DNA from: Planctomycetota bacterium
Lineage (GTDB): Bacteria > Planctomycetota > Phycisphaerae > Phycisphaerales > UBA5793
DNA: 64,000 nucleotides
Reading direction: 5' to 3'
NCBI GenBank assembly: GCA_013112555.1
Contig: JABFGK010000001.1
Location: forward strand, 1,400,581 to 1,464,580
A model generated the notes under the pieces. That model made no database searches and was not told the origin of the DNA. It was given only the letters and a program-made list of their open reading frames with translations. Shown one piece after another: positions 27,565 through 37,278 of this stretch. A program made the translations under genes and the position numbers. Each line of letters begins with the position of its first letter. Positions within the stretch are counted from its first letter, which is position 1.

Positions 27565-28824
27565 TCACGCTTGCTTGCACGCCGTAATGAGAATATCACG
27601 GTACATCCCGCCGATTCCTGCCATGTTCGTCACGACAAGTCCCGGGACCGAGTTGATCTGATGTTTGAACTCGGTCGGGGAATACTCGGTCACGTGATAG
27701 GCCGGGTCGGACGAGATGGCATATTGCGATGCCGGGGTCGAGGCAAACAGATGCCCCCCTGGCTTGAGGACGCGAGCAACTTCACAAAGAACCCGGATCG
27801 GGTTCGGAAGATGCTCGATGACGTCCAGCAGAATCACGGTCTGCACACTGGCATCATTCACCGGGATCTGTGAGCCGGTCGAAACGGCAAAGCACGGCCT
27901 TGCACGCGGGTACGTTTTGCATGCAGTGACATGCGCCAGCGCCTGATTGATCGCTGACTCTTCAGGATCAATTCCCAGAACTTCAATGCCACTCAATGCA
28001 AGCAGATGTGAGTACAGCCCGTCGCCGCACCCGAGATCGACACACAGGCCTGATGGCGTCAGATCAATCACCGACTTAACAAGCAGGTCGGCACGCTTGC
28101 GATATGGCTCCACGTTGACATAGTTGTTCCAATGGATGGCCGGCTGTTGATCGTACTTCTCAAACGGTAACGGTTGCCCGTGGTAGCGGACGTTCCACAA
28201 GAGACCGGTGCCGGCATACTGAGACCGGACATCGTCGAGGTCCGGCGAGGACCAGTCGAATCCCCATTGCCGATGGAACGACTCACACTCACTGCGGCCC
28301 GGTGACAGATCGGCTTCCTCGACGGTCATGACGACATCCGGAGCGGCCAGACACCGGCCACCTTCGAGCCGGAGTTTCAAGCACAGATCGACAGCCGCCA
28401 GGCAGCCCATCTGAGCATCGAGTCCGCCGACGGCGTCATACGCCGAGCGTTCAACCAGAACGAGCCCGGCTGACAGGACATCAACTTCCTCGGGGAAGCG
28501 GTAGCACTCAGCCTGTTCGCCGCGCCCCTGGTGATGAAATCCTTTCGGGTGGATGACGAAGTCACCCATCGACCATACGTTGCCGTCTGCAGCAGTGACC
28601 TGCTTCGGGCCGATGGCGACCAGGGATGGGATACGGCTGAAATATTCCACCAGGCGATCGTGCCAATCCGGCGGCCTGACATCACTGTCGGTGAAGCCCG
28701 GACTGCTGATCTGCACGTAGTCATCGGACACAGTGACCTGCCAGCCGATGTCGACCTCGGTTGATGGGTTGGCAGTCTCAGGCCCGGCCAGCGCTGACTT
28801 CAGGGTGGTACTCATGCATGGCAT
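27565..28824 (-). CDS. SAM-dependent methyltransferase with glycosyltransferase-like N-terminal region
   Basis: This protein of about 419 residues has two parts. Residues about 20-200 look like the C-terminal half of a GT2-type glycosyltransferase fold: ERSAYDAVGGLDAQMGCLAAVDLCLKLR is the typical GG(L/F)D...DLCLR element. Residues about 240-419 form a class I methyltransferase with VDLGCGDGLYSHLL and VILLDVIEHLPNP. Such fusions occur in polysaccharide or surface glycan synthesis. The open frame runs far upstream into clpB on the same strand, but that extension is a shadow; I start at ATG 28824 (ATG 28815 also possible). It follows clpB by 40 bases. The GT region lacks a complete nucleotide-sugar-binding N-terminus, so its activity is doubtful. 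Confidence 0.75.
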   Translation of the reverse strand: MPCMSTTLKSALAGPETANPSTEVDIGWQVTVSDDYVQISSPGFTDSDVRPPDWHDRLVEYFSRIPSLVAIGPKQVTAADGNVWSMGDFVIHPKGFHHQGRGEQAECYRFPEEVDVLSAGLVLVERSAYDAVGGLDAQMGCLAAVDLCLKLRLEGGRCLAAPDVVMTVEEADLSPGRSECESFHRQWGFDWSSPDLDDVRSQYAGTGLLWNVRYHGQPLPFEKYDQQPAIHWNNYVNVEPYRKRADLLVKSVIDLTPSGLCVDLGCGDGLYSHLLALSGIEVLGIDPEESAINQALAHVTACKTYPRARPCFAVSTGSQIPVNDASVQTVILLDVIEHLPNPIRVLCEVARVLKPGGHLFASTPASQYAISSDPAYHVTEYSPTEFKHQINSVPGLVVTNMAGIGGMYRDILITACKQA

Positions 28825-28864
28825 ATCGGGCCGATGCGCATCGATATCCCACTGAATCAGCGGC

Positions 28865-31513
28865 TTATTGCGGGGCCGTGTGGTCGTCGGTGACTTCGGC
28901 AGCCGTTCGCGTAAAGGTGAACTGATGCCCGTCGGACTCGACCGTAATGGTGTCGCCCGGGCCGAAGTCGCCGGCCAGCAGTTTGCCGGCGATCTGGTTC
29001 TCGATCTGCTGTTGAATGATCCGCTTGAGAGGTCGAGCGCCGTAGGCCGGGTCATACCCGAGGTCCGCGATCGCCTTGATGGCCTCATCTGAGAATGCGA
29101 GAGTGATCTCACGCTCGGCGAGCCGATCAACCAGCGCCTGGGCCTGGATCCGAACAATGTTGGCAATCTGCTCCCGCTCCAACGGCTTGAACACCATGGT
29201 CTGATCAATGCGGTTGAGCAACTCTGGCCGCATTGCCTGCTTGAGTTCCTCATTGACGGCAGCCTCGATCTCCCAATCGGGGGCCTTGTCCGCAGCGAGT
29301 GTCTGCAGCCGCTGTGAGCCGATATTGCTGGTCATCACGATGATGGTGTTCTTGAAGTCAACGGTTCGCCCCTGGCCGTCTGTCAGTCTGCCGTCATCGA
29401 GGATTTGCAGCAGGACATTGAACACATCCGGATGCGCCTTTTCGATTTCATCAAACAGCACAACGCTGTACGGCCGACGTCGCACCGCTTCAGTCAGTCG
29501 CCCGCCTTCTTCGTATCCAACATACCCGGGAGGCGCCCCGATCATGCGGGCCACCGAGTGCTTCTCCATGAACTCGGTCATGTCGAGCCGCACCATGGCA
29601 TCTTCGGTATCAAACAGAAACTCAGCGAGCGCCTTGCATAGCTCGGTCTTACCGACCCCGGTCGGGCCGAGAAACAGGAATGACCCAACCGGTCGCTTTG
29701 GATCGCCCAAGCCGGCCCGGCTGCGCCGCACAGCATCCGAGACGGCCCGGACTGCTTCGTCCTGACCGACGATCCGATGGTGGATGTGCTGTTCCATGCG
29801 AACGAGTTTGTCACGTTCCCCTTCGAGCAGCCGACTGACCGGGATGCCGGTCCATCGACTGACGATCTCGGCAATGTGCTCAGGCTGTACTTCTTCGCTG
29901 ACCATGGCGCCGCGGCCGGCCTGCCGTGCCGTCAGTGCTTCCTCGGCCTTCTTAAGTTGGGCATCAAGATCGCGCAGTTCGCCATATTGAATGCGGGCTG
30001 CCCGCTCCAGGTCGCCGGCACGCTGGCACTGTTCCAGTTCGGTCTGCCGACGGTCCATCTCCTCCTTGATGTGCTTGATGGAATCAAGTTGAGACTTCTC
30101 CTGTTCCCATTGGGCAGTCAGAGCGGCATTCTCCTCCTGCAGGTCAGCCAACTGCTGCTCAACATGATCCAGATGCTTGCGCGAGCCTTCGTCCGTCTCT
30201 TGCTTCAGCGCCTCGCGCTCGATTTCGAGTTGCATGATGCGGCGTCGAATTTCATCGAGTTCGCTCGGCATGGAGTCGTTTTCGATGCGCAGGCGCGCAG
30301 CCGATTCGTCCAACAGATCGATGGCCTTGTCCGGCAGAAAGCGATCGGAGATATACCGGGTGCTGAGGACGGCTGTCTGAACGAGCGCACTATCCGTAAT
30401 ACGCACGCCGTGATGCGCTTCATACCTCGGCTTGAGCCCTCGGAGAATGGCAATGGTGTCCTCAAGCGACGGCTGGGAAACCTGGACCGGCTGGAAGCGG
30501 CGTTCGAACGCAGCGTCCTTCTCGATGTACTTGCGATACTCGTCAAGGGTGGTCGCACCGATACAACGCAGATCGCCCCGCGCCAGAGCCGGCTTGAGCA
30601 TGTTGCCCGCCGACACCGCCCCCTCAGCTGCCCCGGCCCCGACAATGGTGTGCAGTTCATCAATGAACAAAACGATCTGCCCCTGTGATGCCGTCACTTC
30701 GCGCAGCACGGCCTTGAGGCGCTCCTCAAACTCGCCCCGGAACTTGGCACCGGCCAGCAGCGAACCGACATCCAGCGCGGCGAGGCGGCATTGCTTCAAC
30801 GAAGCAGGGCAATCCCCGTTGACAATGCGGAGGGCCAGCCCTTCGACGATGGCGGTCTTGCCGACGCCCGGTTCGCCGATCAGCACCGGGTTGTTCTTGG
30901 TCCGCCGACTCAGCACCTGCATGCAACGACGGATCTCCTCATCGCGCCCGATCACCGGATCGAGCTTCCCTTCCTGGGCACGCTCGTTCAGGTCGATGGC
31001 ATACTTCTTCAGCGCTTCGTATTGCGTATCAGCACCGGGGTCCGTGACGTTGGACACGCCGGACGCCTCGCGAATCTGTCGAATTGCTTCGAGCACATGC
31101 TTGTGATCAACCGCGTTGACAGACAGTGCCTCCTTCGCATCGGACTTCACCTCGGTCAGAGCCAGCAACAGATGTTCGGTTGAGATGTAGGTATCGCCGA
31201 GTTGCCGTGCTTCCTGCTCGGCCTTGTTGAGCAGGGCAATGGTCTCAGATGACGTGGCCGGCTGGGTGCCGGTGACGTTCGGATAGCGCTGCAGTTCGGA
31301 CTGTGCGATCTGTCGAATCTGGTCAGGGTTCGCAGCCGCCCGAGCCAGAATCGAACGGACCGGGCCCGCTGACTCAGACTGACCCGATTCGCTGCCGAGC
31401 AGGGCTGCCAGAATGTGCAGCGGTCGGACCTCCGGATGCTGCATCTGCTGTGCCAGTTGCTGCGCATCAGAAAGCGCTTGCTGTGCTGCCAGTGTGAATT
31501 TGTCCATTCGCAT
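28865..31513 (-). CDS. clpB: ClpB disaggregase
   Basis: This 882-residue AAA+ chaperone rescues aggregated proteins with DnaK. It shows the N-terminal Clp repeat domain (1-150), the first ATPase with [13 protein letters not shown] and [12 protein letters not shown], the long middle coiled coil (about 420-540, [16 protein letters not shown]), and the second ATPase with [13 protein letters not shown] and the [19 protein letters not shown] Walker B region. I start at ATG 31513, because AAGAGG is about 8 bases upstream; ATG 31507 is next, and the longer frame to 31543 lacks support. No CIRCE element is visible upstream. The glycosyltransferase/methyltransferase gene follows in the same direction. 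Confidence 0.96.
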   Translation of the reverse strand: MRMDKFTLAAQQALSDAQQLAQQMQHPEVRPLHILAALLGSESGQSESAGPVRSILARAAANPDQIRQIAQSELQRYPNVTGTQPATSSETIALLNKAEQEARQLGDTYISTEHLLLALTEVKSDAKEALSVNAVDHKHVLEAIRQIREASGVSNVTDPGADTQYEALKKYAIDLNERAQEGKLDPVIGRDEEIRRCMQVLSRRTKNNPVLIGEPGVGKTAIVEGLALRIVNGDCPASLKQCRLAALDVGSLLAGAKFRGEFEERLKAVLREVTASQGQIVLFIDELHTIVGAGAAEGAVSAGNMLKPALARGDLRCIGATTLDEYRKYIEKDAAFERRFQPVQVSQPSLEDTIAILRGLKPRYEAHHGVRITDSALVQTAVLSTRYISDRFLPDKAIDLLDESAARLRIENDSMPSELDEIRRRIMQLEIEREALKQETDEGSRKHLDHVEQQLADLQEENAALTAQWEQEKSQLDSIKHIKEEMDRRQTELEQCQRAGDLERAARIQYGELRDLDAQLKKAEEALTARQAGRGAMVSEEVQPEHIAEIVSRWTGIPVSRLLEGERDKLVRMEQHIHHRIVGQDEAVRAVSDAVRRSRAGLGDPKRPVGSFLFLGPTGVGKTELCKALAEFLFDTEDAMVRLDMTEFMEKHSVARMIGAPPGYVGYEEGGRLTEAVRRRPYSVVLFDEIEKAHPDVFNVLLQILDDGRLTDGQGRTVDFKNTIIVMTSNIGSQRLQTLAADKAPDWEIEAAVNEELKQAMRPELLNRIDQTMVFKPLEREQIANIVRIQAQALVDRLAEREITLAFSDEAIKAIADLGYDPAYGARPLKRIIQQQIENQIAGKLLAGDFGPGDTITVESDGHQFTFTRTAAEVTDDHTAPQ

Positions 31514-31746
31514 GTCAATCTGCCTCTTTCCATCCCTGTCCAATGAGAGGCGGCCACCCCTCCAACCACCTGAGAGGCTGCAAAAACAGGGCCGATGTCC
31601 CGTATTGTAAAATCAGTGTTTTCAGATGCTTATGGGTGGGCTCGCGCGGTCATGACCGCCGAAGTCGGGAATCACCGCCCCGGCGACTGCCGATGTGACA
31701 GTCGACGATGGGGAGCGATGAGCGGCATCGGCTACACTTGTGCCCT

Positions 31747-32439
31747 ATGGCTGAGTCACTGCGAATCAATGAGATTTTTCACTCGATCCAGGGCGAATCG
31801 ACCTGGGCCGGATTGCCGTGCATCTTTGTTCGTCTGACCGGGTGCCATCTGCGCTGCACCTACTGCGACACCGAATATGCCTTTCACGAGGGGCAGCGGC
31901 AAGATGTTCAGAATGTTGTTGATGAGGTGCTGGCCCTCCCAACCCGTCTGGTCGAGGTGACCGGAGGGGAGCCGTTGCTGCAGGCGCCGGGCGTTCATGC
32001 ATTGATGGCTGCCCTGTGCGATGCCGGCTGCACGGTCCTGTTGGAAACGAGCGGTGCTTGTGATATCTCTGTCTGTGACCCGCGCGTGATCCGCATCATG
32101 GACATCAAGACACCGGGTTCCGGCGAAGCGGTACGGAATCTCTGGTCGAACATCGAGCACCTGAATGATCGCGATGAAGTGAAGCTCGTGATCGCGGATC
32201 GTGAAGATTATGAGTGGTCGGTCGCAGTGATGCAGGAACATCGGCTGGCGCAGCGCGTGCACGCAGTCCTGCTCTCGCCGATACATCAGCAGCCGGCTGG
32301 TTTGGAGATCAGCGGGCACCGCGGCCTGGCAGCGGCAGACCTGGCAGCATGGATGTTAACTGATGCACTCGGGTCCAATGTCAGATTGCAGATTCAAACG
32401 CACAAGGTGATCTGGGACCCGCAGCAGCGGGGGGTGTGA
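31747..32439 (+). CDS. queE: 7-carboxy-7-deazaguanine synthase
   Basis: This 230-residue radical SAM enzyme makes 7-carboxy-7-deazaguanine for queuosine synthesis. The motif FHSIQGES opens the protein, and the radical SAM cysteines are CHLRCTYC. EVTGGEPLLQ and ETSGA follow the family order. The start ATG 31747 has no ribosome site; TACACT (31733-31738) lies 8 bases upstream, so the transcript may be leaderless. A repeat array begins about 10 bases after the stop. No other queuosine genes are in the window. Confidence 0.92.
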   Translation: MAESLRINEIFHSIQGESTWAGLPCIFVRLTGCHLRCTYCDTEYAFHEGQRQDVQNVVDEVLALPTRLVEVTGGEPLLQAPGVHALMAALCDAGCTVLLETSGACDISVCDPRVIRIMDIKTPGSGEAVRNLWSNIEHLNDRDEVKLVIADREDYEWSVAVMQEHRLAQRVHAVLLSPIHQQPAGLEISGHRGLAAADLAAWMLTDALGSNVRLQIQTHKVIWDPQQRGV

Positions 32440-32449
32440 GCGTGGCGCA

Positions 32450-32477
32450 ATCTGACTCCGACGAGCCGCGCACGTTA
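32450..32477 (+). repeat. Truncated first unit of the 39-bp repeat array
   Basis: This segment carries CTGACTCCGACGAGCCGCGC and then ACGTTA, identical to the units at 33312-33515. The array is cut by the insertion sequence at 32478; the other side resumes at TAGTAAGCGGG. Confidence 0.85.
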
Positions 32478-33308
32478 GAACCTATCCCTAAACCTCTCGA
32501 AGTAATAATAAGGCACAGGCGAAGTGAAGAAAGCCTGCGAACAACATGGTCGACTTCTCCCAGCGAATGCACAAGCGACGGAAGTGTTGAATCCATGCAA
32601 TCGTCCGCTCCACCCTCCATCGCTTCTTATACCTCCGAAGCGCTCGCCCGTCCTGAGTCTTGTTTTCAGGCCGCCGATTCGAGCGATGCGGCGAGATCAA
32701 CTCCACTCCCTCATTCGCCAGTTGCTCATCCAGCTGATCGCTGTCATACGCCTTGTCGCCGATCACCCGTTGCGGCATCTCCTCGGTCAGCATGAAGTCG
32801 AACAGCCCCTGCACCAATCGGCTTTCATGCGGCGAAGCCGACATCGTGTCGACTGCCACCGGCAGGCCCCGGCATCGACCAGAACCATGATTTTTCACGC
32901 CCTTTCCGGCCTTCGTGGTGCCAATGCCATCGCCACCCCGCGCGCCTTGCAGAAGGTGCCGTCAACAAAGCTCTCATACAACCGGTACTCGCCGCGCTCT
33001 TCCACGCAGCGACCGGCATCACGCATAATCTGCTCAAACACACCTTCCTGCACCCACTGTTGAAAGTACCGATGCACCGCACTCTTGCTGCCGAACCGCC
33101 TCGGCAGGTCCTTCCATTTAGCGCCGTTGTCGAGGATCCAGAAAATGCCCCCGACCGCCTTGCGTTTGTCCAGCGGCGGTCGCCCTCCCAGCGGATTCTT
33201 CGGCGGGTCGGGGATGCGCTCACAGATCCAGTCCAGTTGTTCCGATGTCAGTATCAGTGCCATGCAACATTATACCGACATTAACACAATGGGTTTAGGG
33301 ATAGGCTC
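32478..33308 (-). mobile_element. IS5-family insertion sequence, 831 bp
   Basis: The ends are GAACCTATCCCTAAACC (32478-32494) and the complement of GGTTTAGGGATAGGCTC (33292-33308), a 17-bp inverted repeat with one mismatch. Both outer ends abut TA: ..CACGTTA before and TAGTAAGC.. after. Intact copies of the surrounding repeat read CACGTTAGTAAGC, so a 2-bp TA target duplication is directly readable. Size and transposase type fit the IS5 family (IS427-like). Confidence 0.9.
32488..33263 (-). pseudogene. IS5-family DDE transposase with several frameshifts
   Basis: The N-terminal frame (33263 to about 32935) has the IS5 helix-turn-helix region LGGRPPLDKRKAVGGIFWIL and the first catalytic aspartate in FVDGTFCKAR. 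A second frame (32898-32488) has the second aspartate region, LPVAVDTMSASPHES, and the catalytic glutamate in KKRWRVERTIAW. The frame changes near the G run at about 32934-32941. A second short segment (about 32868-32895) reads IMVLVDA only in a third frame, flanked by compensating shifts. One shift could be programmed, as in the IS427 group, but three together indicate decay. Confidence 0.8.
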
Positions 33309-33517
33309 TAGTAAGCGGGTATCCTGACTCCGACGAGCCGCGCACGTAAGTAAGCGGGCATCTGACTCCGACGAGCCGCGCACGTAAGTAAGCGGGCATC
33401 CTGACTCCGACGAGCCGCGCACGTTAGTAAGCGGGCATCCTGACTCCGACGAGCCGCGCACGTTAGTAAGCGGGCATCCTGACTCCGACGAGCCGCGCAC
33501 GTTAGTAAGCGGGTATT
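33309..33517 (+). repeat. 39-bp tandem repeat array (five units)
   Basis: Core starts (CGACGAGCCGCGC) are at 33331, 33369, 33408, 33447 and 33486, so spacings are 38, 39, 39 and 39 bases. One unit reads TAAGCGGGCATCCTGACTCC then GACGAGCCGCGCACGTTAG. With the unit at 32450 there were six copies before the IS inserted. There are no variable spacers, so this is not a CRISPR. The minus-strand frame through it is a repeat translation, not a gene. Confidence 0.92.
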
Positions 33518-33655
33518 CAGATCGTAAGCCTCGATTGCATGCCATGACCACCCCTTCGGGGTGAGGAGAGGTCTTTATGCGCTCCTTTCCGGGGGTGGCG
33601 CTCGTCTCCGACTCGCTTCACCCCCGGCTACAAACGAGCACCGCTTCGCGGTGAG
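33518..33655 (-). repeat. Inverted repeat arm, left copy (about 150 bp)
   Basis: The segment GTAAGCCTCGATTGC..CACCCCTTCGGGGTG..CCGGGGGTGGCGC..CACCGCTTCGCGGTGAG is nearly identical to the reverse complement of 37538-37686. Inside are three short hairpins. The pair brackets the lipoprotein-holA-methyltransferase-DUF1858 block. Confidence 0.88.
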
Positions 33656-33728
33656 GAAGTGTGCCGCTCATTTCCCAAGCAGCACTTCCCCTCCCCCCTC
33701 TCTTAGGCAGAACCAACACCCGGGCACA

Positions 33729-35036
33729 CTATCGGTTGGCACGCACCAGTGCCGGGTCGGCCACAACTTCAAACGGCAGGACGGCCTCGGACTCATAGGC
33801 GTTGCTCTCATCGCGAACACGCACCTTGAGTCGGTAGTCTCCCAGGCTCAGATTTGCAGGGATAACAAGTCGGCGGACGAGATAGAAGTCACGTCGAGTT
33901 CGGCGGCACGTGTCACGCACAGTCTCGGCAGGAAGACTGTACACCACGACGCCGTCGGCAGCCGTGTACAAATCCACCTGTTCGGTGAGCGTCGTGTGAT
34001 GCAGATCATCCTGTGAGGCATACGTTGACGTAAACCCCTCGACTTCGATATAGACGATCACTTCCTGACGTCGCCCACGAAGGAACCGGGCTGTGTCGAG
34101 TTCCGTGTAGTTGCCGAAGTTCATGACGGCAGTGCACAGTTTCAGATTAGAGAGTCGGAGCGTGTCCTCGGGCTTGAGTGCATCCGCCAGAGTACGGGTC
34201 GATTGAGCGAGCGATTGCGGGTCTGCCAGCGAGCCGAGTTGACTGTTCAGTTCCAGGAAATGCTGCTGGTAGGCCGAGACGATGTCTCGTTCCTCATCAG
34301 ACAAGTCGTAGAGGTTGGACGTATCAATCTGTCGGTTCGGATCGATCATCAACAGCGCTGCGTTGGCCAGGTCATAGCGCAAGCGATCGTTTTCGGCAAA
34401 CGAGCGTTCCTGTGCCAGACGTGAACTCAACAAAACGATCAGTTCCGAAGTGGTAAACGAGGGCGACCCGGTCGGGTCCTGTTTTCTCATTGTGTTCTGG
34501 GTGCCCGTCACGTCGGTGGGTGGGTCGGCAAGCCCTGACTCATCACCGACCTGCATCGCCTGCATGGCTGCACCGGCGAGCCCGTCCGTGTCCGATGCCG
34601 ACATCTCCGTGACCGAATCATCGGCCCGGTCCGGCTGGGTCCACTGGATCGGCTGGCGCTGGCCGCCCGTCGAGGCCGTCTTCATGGCCTGCTGAGATGG
34701 CCCGGTACTTGTGCCCTCATTGGATTGGTGACTGTTGTTGACGTATTCGAGATCAGCCTTCAGGGAATCGAGGTCCAGCCCGATGTCCTCGTAATCCGCA
34801 CTGATGCCGCTCTCGGTATCTGCTGCTGACCCGGTCTCATCGGGTGTATCTGCTGCCTCAGAGGTGGTCGCGATGTCATTGTCTTGCTGCCTCGCCTGGA
34901 GCCGATTGCGGGCTCGATTCCCGCCACAGCCGGGGAGGGCAAGTACCAGCGCAGCACCGACTGCCGACACGATCAGGACGTCGATCAGTCGGGCAGAGGA
35001 GAGGACTCGATACGTGGGGAGATGTCTGACATCCAT
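33729..35036 (-). CDS. Probable lipoprotein of unknown function
   Basis: This 435-residue protein has a signal with lipobox ALPGC (Cys about 37). A long low-complexity acidic/serine/threonine region (40-200) follows, then a helical region with LSSRLAQERSFAENDRLRYDLANAALLMI. The C-terminal beta domain (about 300-430) includes VIVYIEVEGF and DYRLKVRVRD, resembling an extracellular fold. I start at ATG 35036, because AGGAGG is 7 bases upstream; the frame is open to 35144. It lies downstream of holA in the same direction with a 119-base gap. I do not recognise a named family. Confidence 0.72.
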   Translation of the reverse strand: MDVRHLPTYRVLSSARLIDVLIVSAVGAALVLALPGCGGNRARNRLQARQQDNDIATTSEAADTPDETGSAADTESGISADYEDIGLDLDSLKADLEYVNNSHQSNEGTSTGPSQQAMKTASTGGQRQPIQWTQPDRADDSVTEMSASDTDGLAGAAMQAMQVGDESGLADPPTDVTGTQNTMRKQDPTGSPSFTTSELIVLLSSRLAQERSFAENDRLRYDLANAALLMIDPNRQIDTSNLYDLSDEERDIVSAYQQHFLELNSQLGSLADPQSLAQSTRTLADALKPEDTLRLSNLKLCTAVMNFGNYTELDTARFLRGRRQEVIVYIEVEGFTSTYASQDDLHHTTLTEQVDLYTAADGVVVYSLPAETVRDTCRRTRRDFYLVRRLVIPANLSLGDYRLKVRVRDESNAYESEAVLPFEVVADPALVRANR

Positions 35037-35155
35037 TGGATTGCCTCCTGCAATCGTGCATCCCGTGATTGGCTGCCTGAGATGCAAAGCCATCCTGGCT
35101 TCCTGAGATTTCAAGGATCGGGCCGACGCCTGAGGCCGACCCAACCACGTTGCGA

Positions 35156-36214
35156 TTATCGGTCCAGGGGATGGAATTCGTGCACAAATCGCAGCGCCAG
35201 CATTTCAACAGCATGTTCGCTCGTCCCGAGACCCCGTCGGCCACGCTCGATGGCTGCGATCGCATCCTGCATCAGTTGATTCAGATTCCCGGGCCGGACC
35301 CGCTTGGTTGCCCCGAGAATGGCATTCTTCGCGTCGCCCCAGAGACGCAGGCTCTTGGCAATCTCAGCATCCGTCAGGCCGTCCTGTCGTAAGGCCATCG
35401 CAAACCGGAGTTTGCGAATCAGATCGACGATCGACCAGAAGATTGGAACGGCATCCTGTCGGCTCACGACCATCAGTTCGCGGAGTTTCTGCACGACGGC
35501 CACCGGATTGCCGGTCAGTAAGACCGACTGGATCTCCCAGGCCTTCTCCTCGCGCGACAGGCCGACATTCTCGCGAATAACCGCCACGTCCACATCCCGG
35601 CCCGGCTCGCCCATCAGTGATACCCGTGCCAGTTCTGCATCGAGCCGCGACAGTGAGGTCCCGATCCGCTCGACGAGCAAAGCGGCTGCAGCCGGCGAAA
35701 TCTCACAGCCATATCGCTTTGCACACCGCTGACGGACGAACGAAGTGGCGCGGGCAATGCTCGGCGAGTCGCATTTGACAATCTGGCCGACCTTGAGCAC
35801 CATCGCATCGAGTTTGCCCTTGTTCCATGTCGAGGCCCGCAAAACGAGGCAGGCCGAGTCGGCCGGCGACTGAGCATAGTGCTCCATCGCTTTGCGATAG
35901 TTCTCGTTCTTGAGCAGGACATCGGCGTCGTCGACGAGGACGATCTTGTACGACTGCATCAACCCGTAACTTCGTGCCTCATCCAGAACCGCTGAGATCT
36001 CGGTGGCCGTCCCATCGAAGCGCACGATGTCAACGTCGCCGTGGACCGCTTCCAGTGCATCACGGAGTCTCGTCAGGTACTCGGTGAGCAGGTACGTTTC
36101 AGCACCGTAGAGAATGAGAATGGAACCCGGGTTCTCCGTCCGGAGCCGATCGGAGGCAGCGCTGCGCCTGCTGCCGGATGAGGATTTCGAACCGGTCTTC
36201 TTTTTCTTGGCCAT
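35156..36214 (-). CDS. holA: DNA polymerase III delta subunit
   Basis: This 352-residue clamp-loader subunit opens the beta sliding clamp. After a lysine/serine-rich N-terminal extension (1-28) comes ILILYGAETYLLTEYL, the start of the HolA fold, then IVLVDDADVLLK, ACLVLRAST and the C-terminal helical collar (VFWSIVDLIRKLRFAMAL-like segment). Length is in the normal range once the basic extension is removed. There is no strong ribosome site. It is followed by the lipoprotein gene and preceded by a methyltransferase gene, with short gaps. Confidence 0.88.
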   Translation of the reverse strand: MAKKKKTGSKSSSGSRRSAASDRLRTENPGSILILYGAETYLLTEYLTRLRDALEAVHGDVDIVRFDGTATEISAVLDEARSYGLMQSYKIVLVDDADVLLKNENYRKAMEHYAQSPADSACLVLRASTWNKGKLDAMVLKVGQIVKCDSPSIARATSFVRQRCAKRYGCEISPAAAALLVERIGTSLSRLDAELARVSLMGEPGRDVDVAVIRENVGLSREEKAWEIQSVLLTGNPVAVVQKLRELMVVSRQDAVPIFWSIVDLIRKLRFAMALRQDGLTDAEIAKSLRLWGDAKNAILGATKRVRPGNLNQLMQDAIAAIERGRRGLGTSEHAVEMLALRFVHEFHPLDR

Positions 36215-36243
36215 CCGTCATCCACCACGTGACCGCATCACGA

Positions 36244-37038
36244 TCACGCTTTCCGTTGCAGTATGAAGATCCGATCAATCCCGACGGTGGGGTCCGGCCC
36301 ATAGCCGGCACGCCGCTGAATGATCGACCACCCGGCCTTGTCGGCAGACTCGGCCCACTCCGCTTCCGGGTGTTCATAGAGCACGTTTTGCTGCCGGTCC
36401 AGCGTGCGCCCGTCCGAGACTGATTGTACTTCGATCGACAGTTCCGCTCCGACGCGGATTCCGGGCTGCCCGGAATCGGCCCCAGCGATCGGCTTCAAGT
36501 GCTTGATGATGCGACATTCACTGCTGCTCCGCTCGGTCACCTGTGGTCCCAGGCCCCGCAGGCGGTCGTAGTCGATCATCTGGATGACGAACCGTCCTCC
36601 GGCCGGCCGGGTCACGGCAGCCAGCGCGTCCAAGACCGGATGAACGTATTTAATGAGGCTGAAGGTGTTGCCCATCAGCATTACCGTGTCATATCGATCG
36701 ATCTCGCGAGGCAGTGGGGGTGTCTCGGCAGCCCCTTTGAGCCATGTGACGCGGTCCCCATGTTCTTTGCCGGCTGCCACCTGCAGCATTGATGCGGAAG
36801 GGTCGACACCGACAACGCGTGCCACGCCGTGTGAGCCGGCCAGATGTCGTGCGTGGAAGCCGGTGCCGCAACCGAGATCAAGAACGGCAGCCTCCCGCAT
36901 CGAGCGGGTCGGCCCGATGGATTCCTGAATCAACTGCACGTGAAAGTCGCGTTCGCGCTCCCAACGTGTCTCCTCGTTGACGAGGAGCTCGTAGGCACGG
37001 GCGACGGCTTCGAACGCGGTGTCGTTTCCTGCTGGCAT
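36244..37038 (-). CDS. SAM-dependent methyltransferase
   Basis: This 264-residue class I methyltransferase shows motif I in VLDLGCGTGFHARHLA, an acidic residue after strand 2 (VVGVDPSASML), and motif IV-like DTVMLMGNTFSL, which is close to glycine/sarcosine-type N-methyltransferase arrangements. The substrate cannot be told. It lies between holA and a small DUF1858 gene, all on the minus strand with gaps under 30 bases, so they are probably cotranscribed. Confidence 0.85.
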   Translation of the reverse strand: MPAGNDTAFEAVARAYELLVNEETRWERERDFHVQLIQESIGPTRSMREAAVLDLGCGTGFHARHLAGSHGVARVVGVDPSASMLQVAAGKEHGDRVTWLKGAAETPPLPREIDRYDTVMLMGNTFSLIKYVHPVLDALAAVTRPAGGRFVIQMIDYDRLRGLGPQVTERSSSECRIIKHLKPIAGADSGQPGIRVGAELSIEVQSVSDGRTLDRQQNVLYEHPEAEWAESADKAGWSIIQRRAGYGPDPTVGIDRIFILQRKA

Positions 37039-37059
37039 GACCGGTTGTTTGCTCCCTGG

Positions 37060-37278
37060 TTAGTCTGGCGACTCATCCTGCATGGCAGCCTGCAGTTCCG
37101 CAATCAGCGTCGGCAGGTCCACGGCGTGTTTCACCGAGAAGACGTGCAGCGGGACGGGCGGCGGGGCCGTTTTGCAACTGTCGCACATGCCGTGGGACTC
37201 GAAGACGCCGAAGGTCTCGGGGTGAATGGTCAGGACGTCACGGACGGTGGTGTGGGGCTGTAGATCAAGCACGGGCAT
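37060..37278 (-). CDS. DUF1858-type small protein
   Basis: This 72-residue protein begins LDLQPHTTVRDVLTIHPETFGVFESHGM and then has CDSC, the layout of DUF1858 proteins, which often accompany iron-sulfur and redox enzymes. GGAGG is 8 bases upstream of ATG 37278, so I use this start rather than the longer frame into repeats. It is the first gene of the minus-strand unit with the methyltransferase and holA. No function is established for the family. Confidence 0.8.
   Translation of the reverse strand: MPVLDLQPHTTVRDVLTIHPETFGVFESHGMCDSCKTAPPPVPLHVFSVKHAVDLPTLIAELQAAMQDESPD

Noticed and set aside
28825..29253. Long N-terminal extension of the methyltransferase frame
   Set aside because: It lies inside clpB on the same strand in another frame and has low-complexity composition; clpB is certain.
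32488..33263. Functional two-ORF IS5 transposase made by one programmed frameshift
   Set aside because: Besides the shift near 32935, a short segment at 32868-32895 is in a third frame, so one programmed shift cannot restore the protein.
33309..33517. CRISPR array
   Set aside because: Units are contiguous with no variable spacers, and no cas gene is present in the window.
33270..33551. Minus-strand open frame of 93 codons with repeated LTNVRGSSES
   Set aside because: It is a translation of the 39-bp tandem repeat; no start site, and 39 being a multiple of three explains the open frame.
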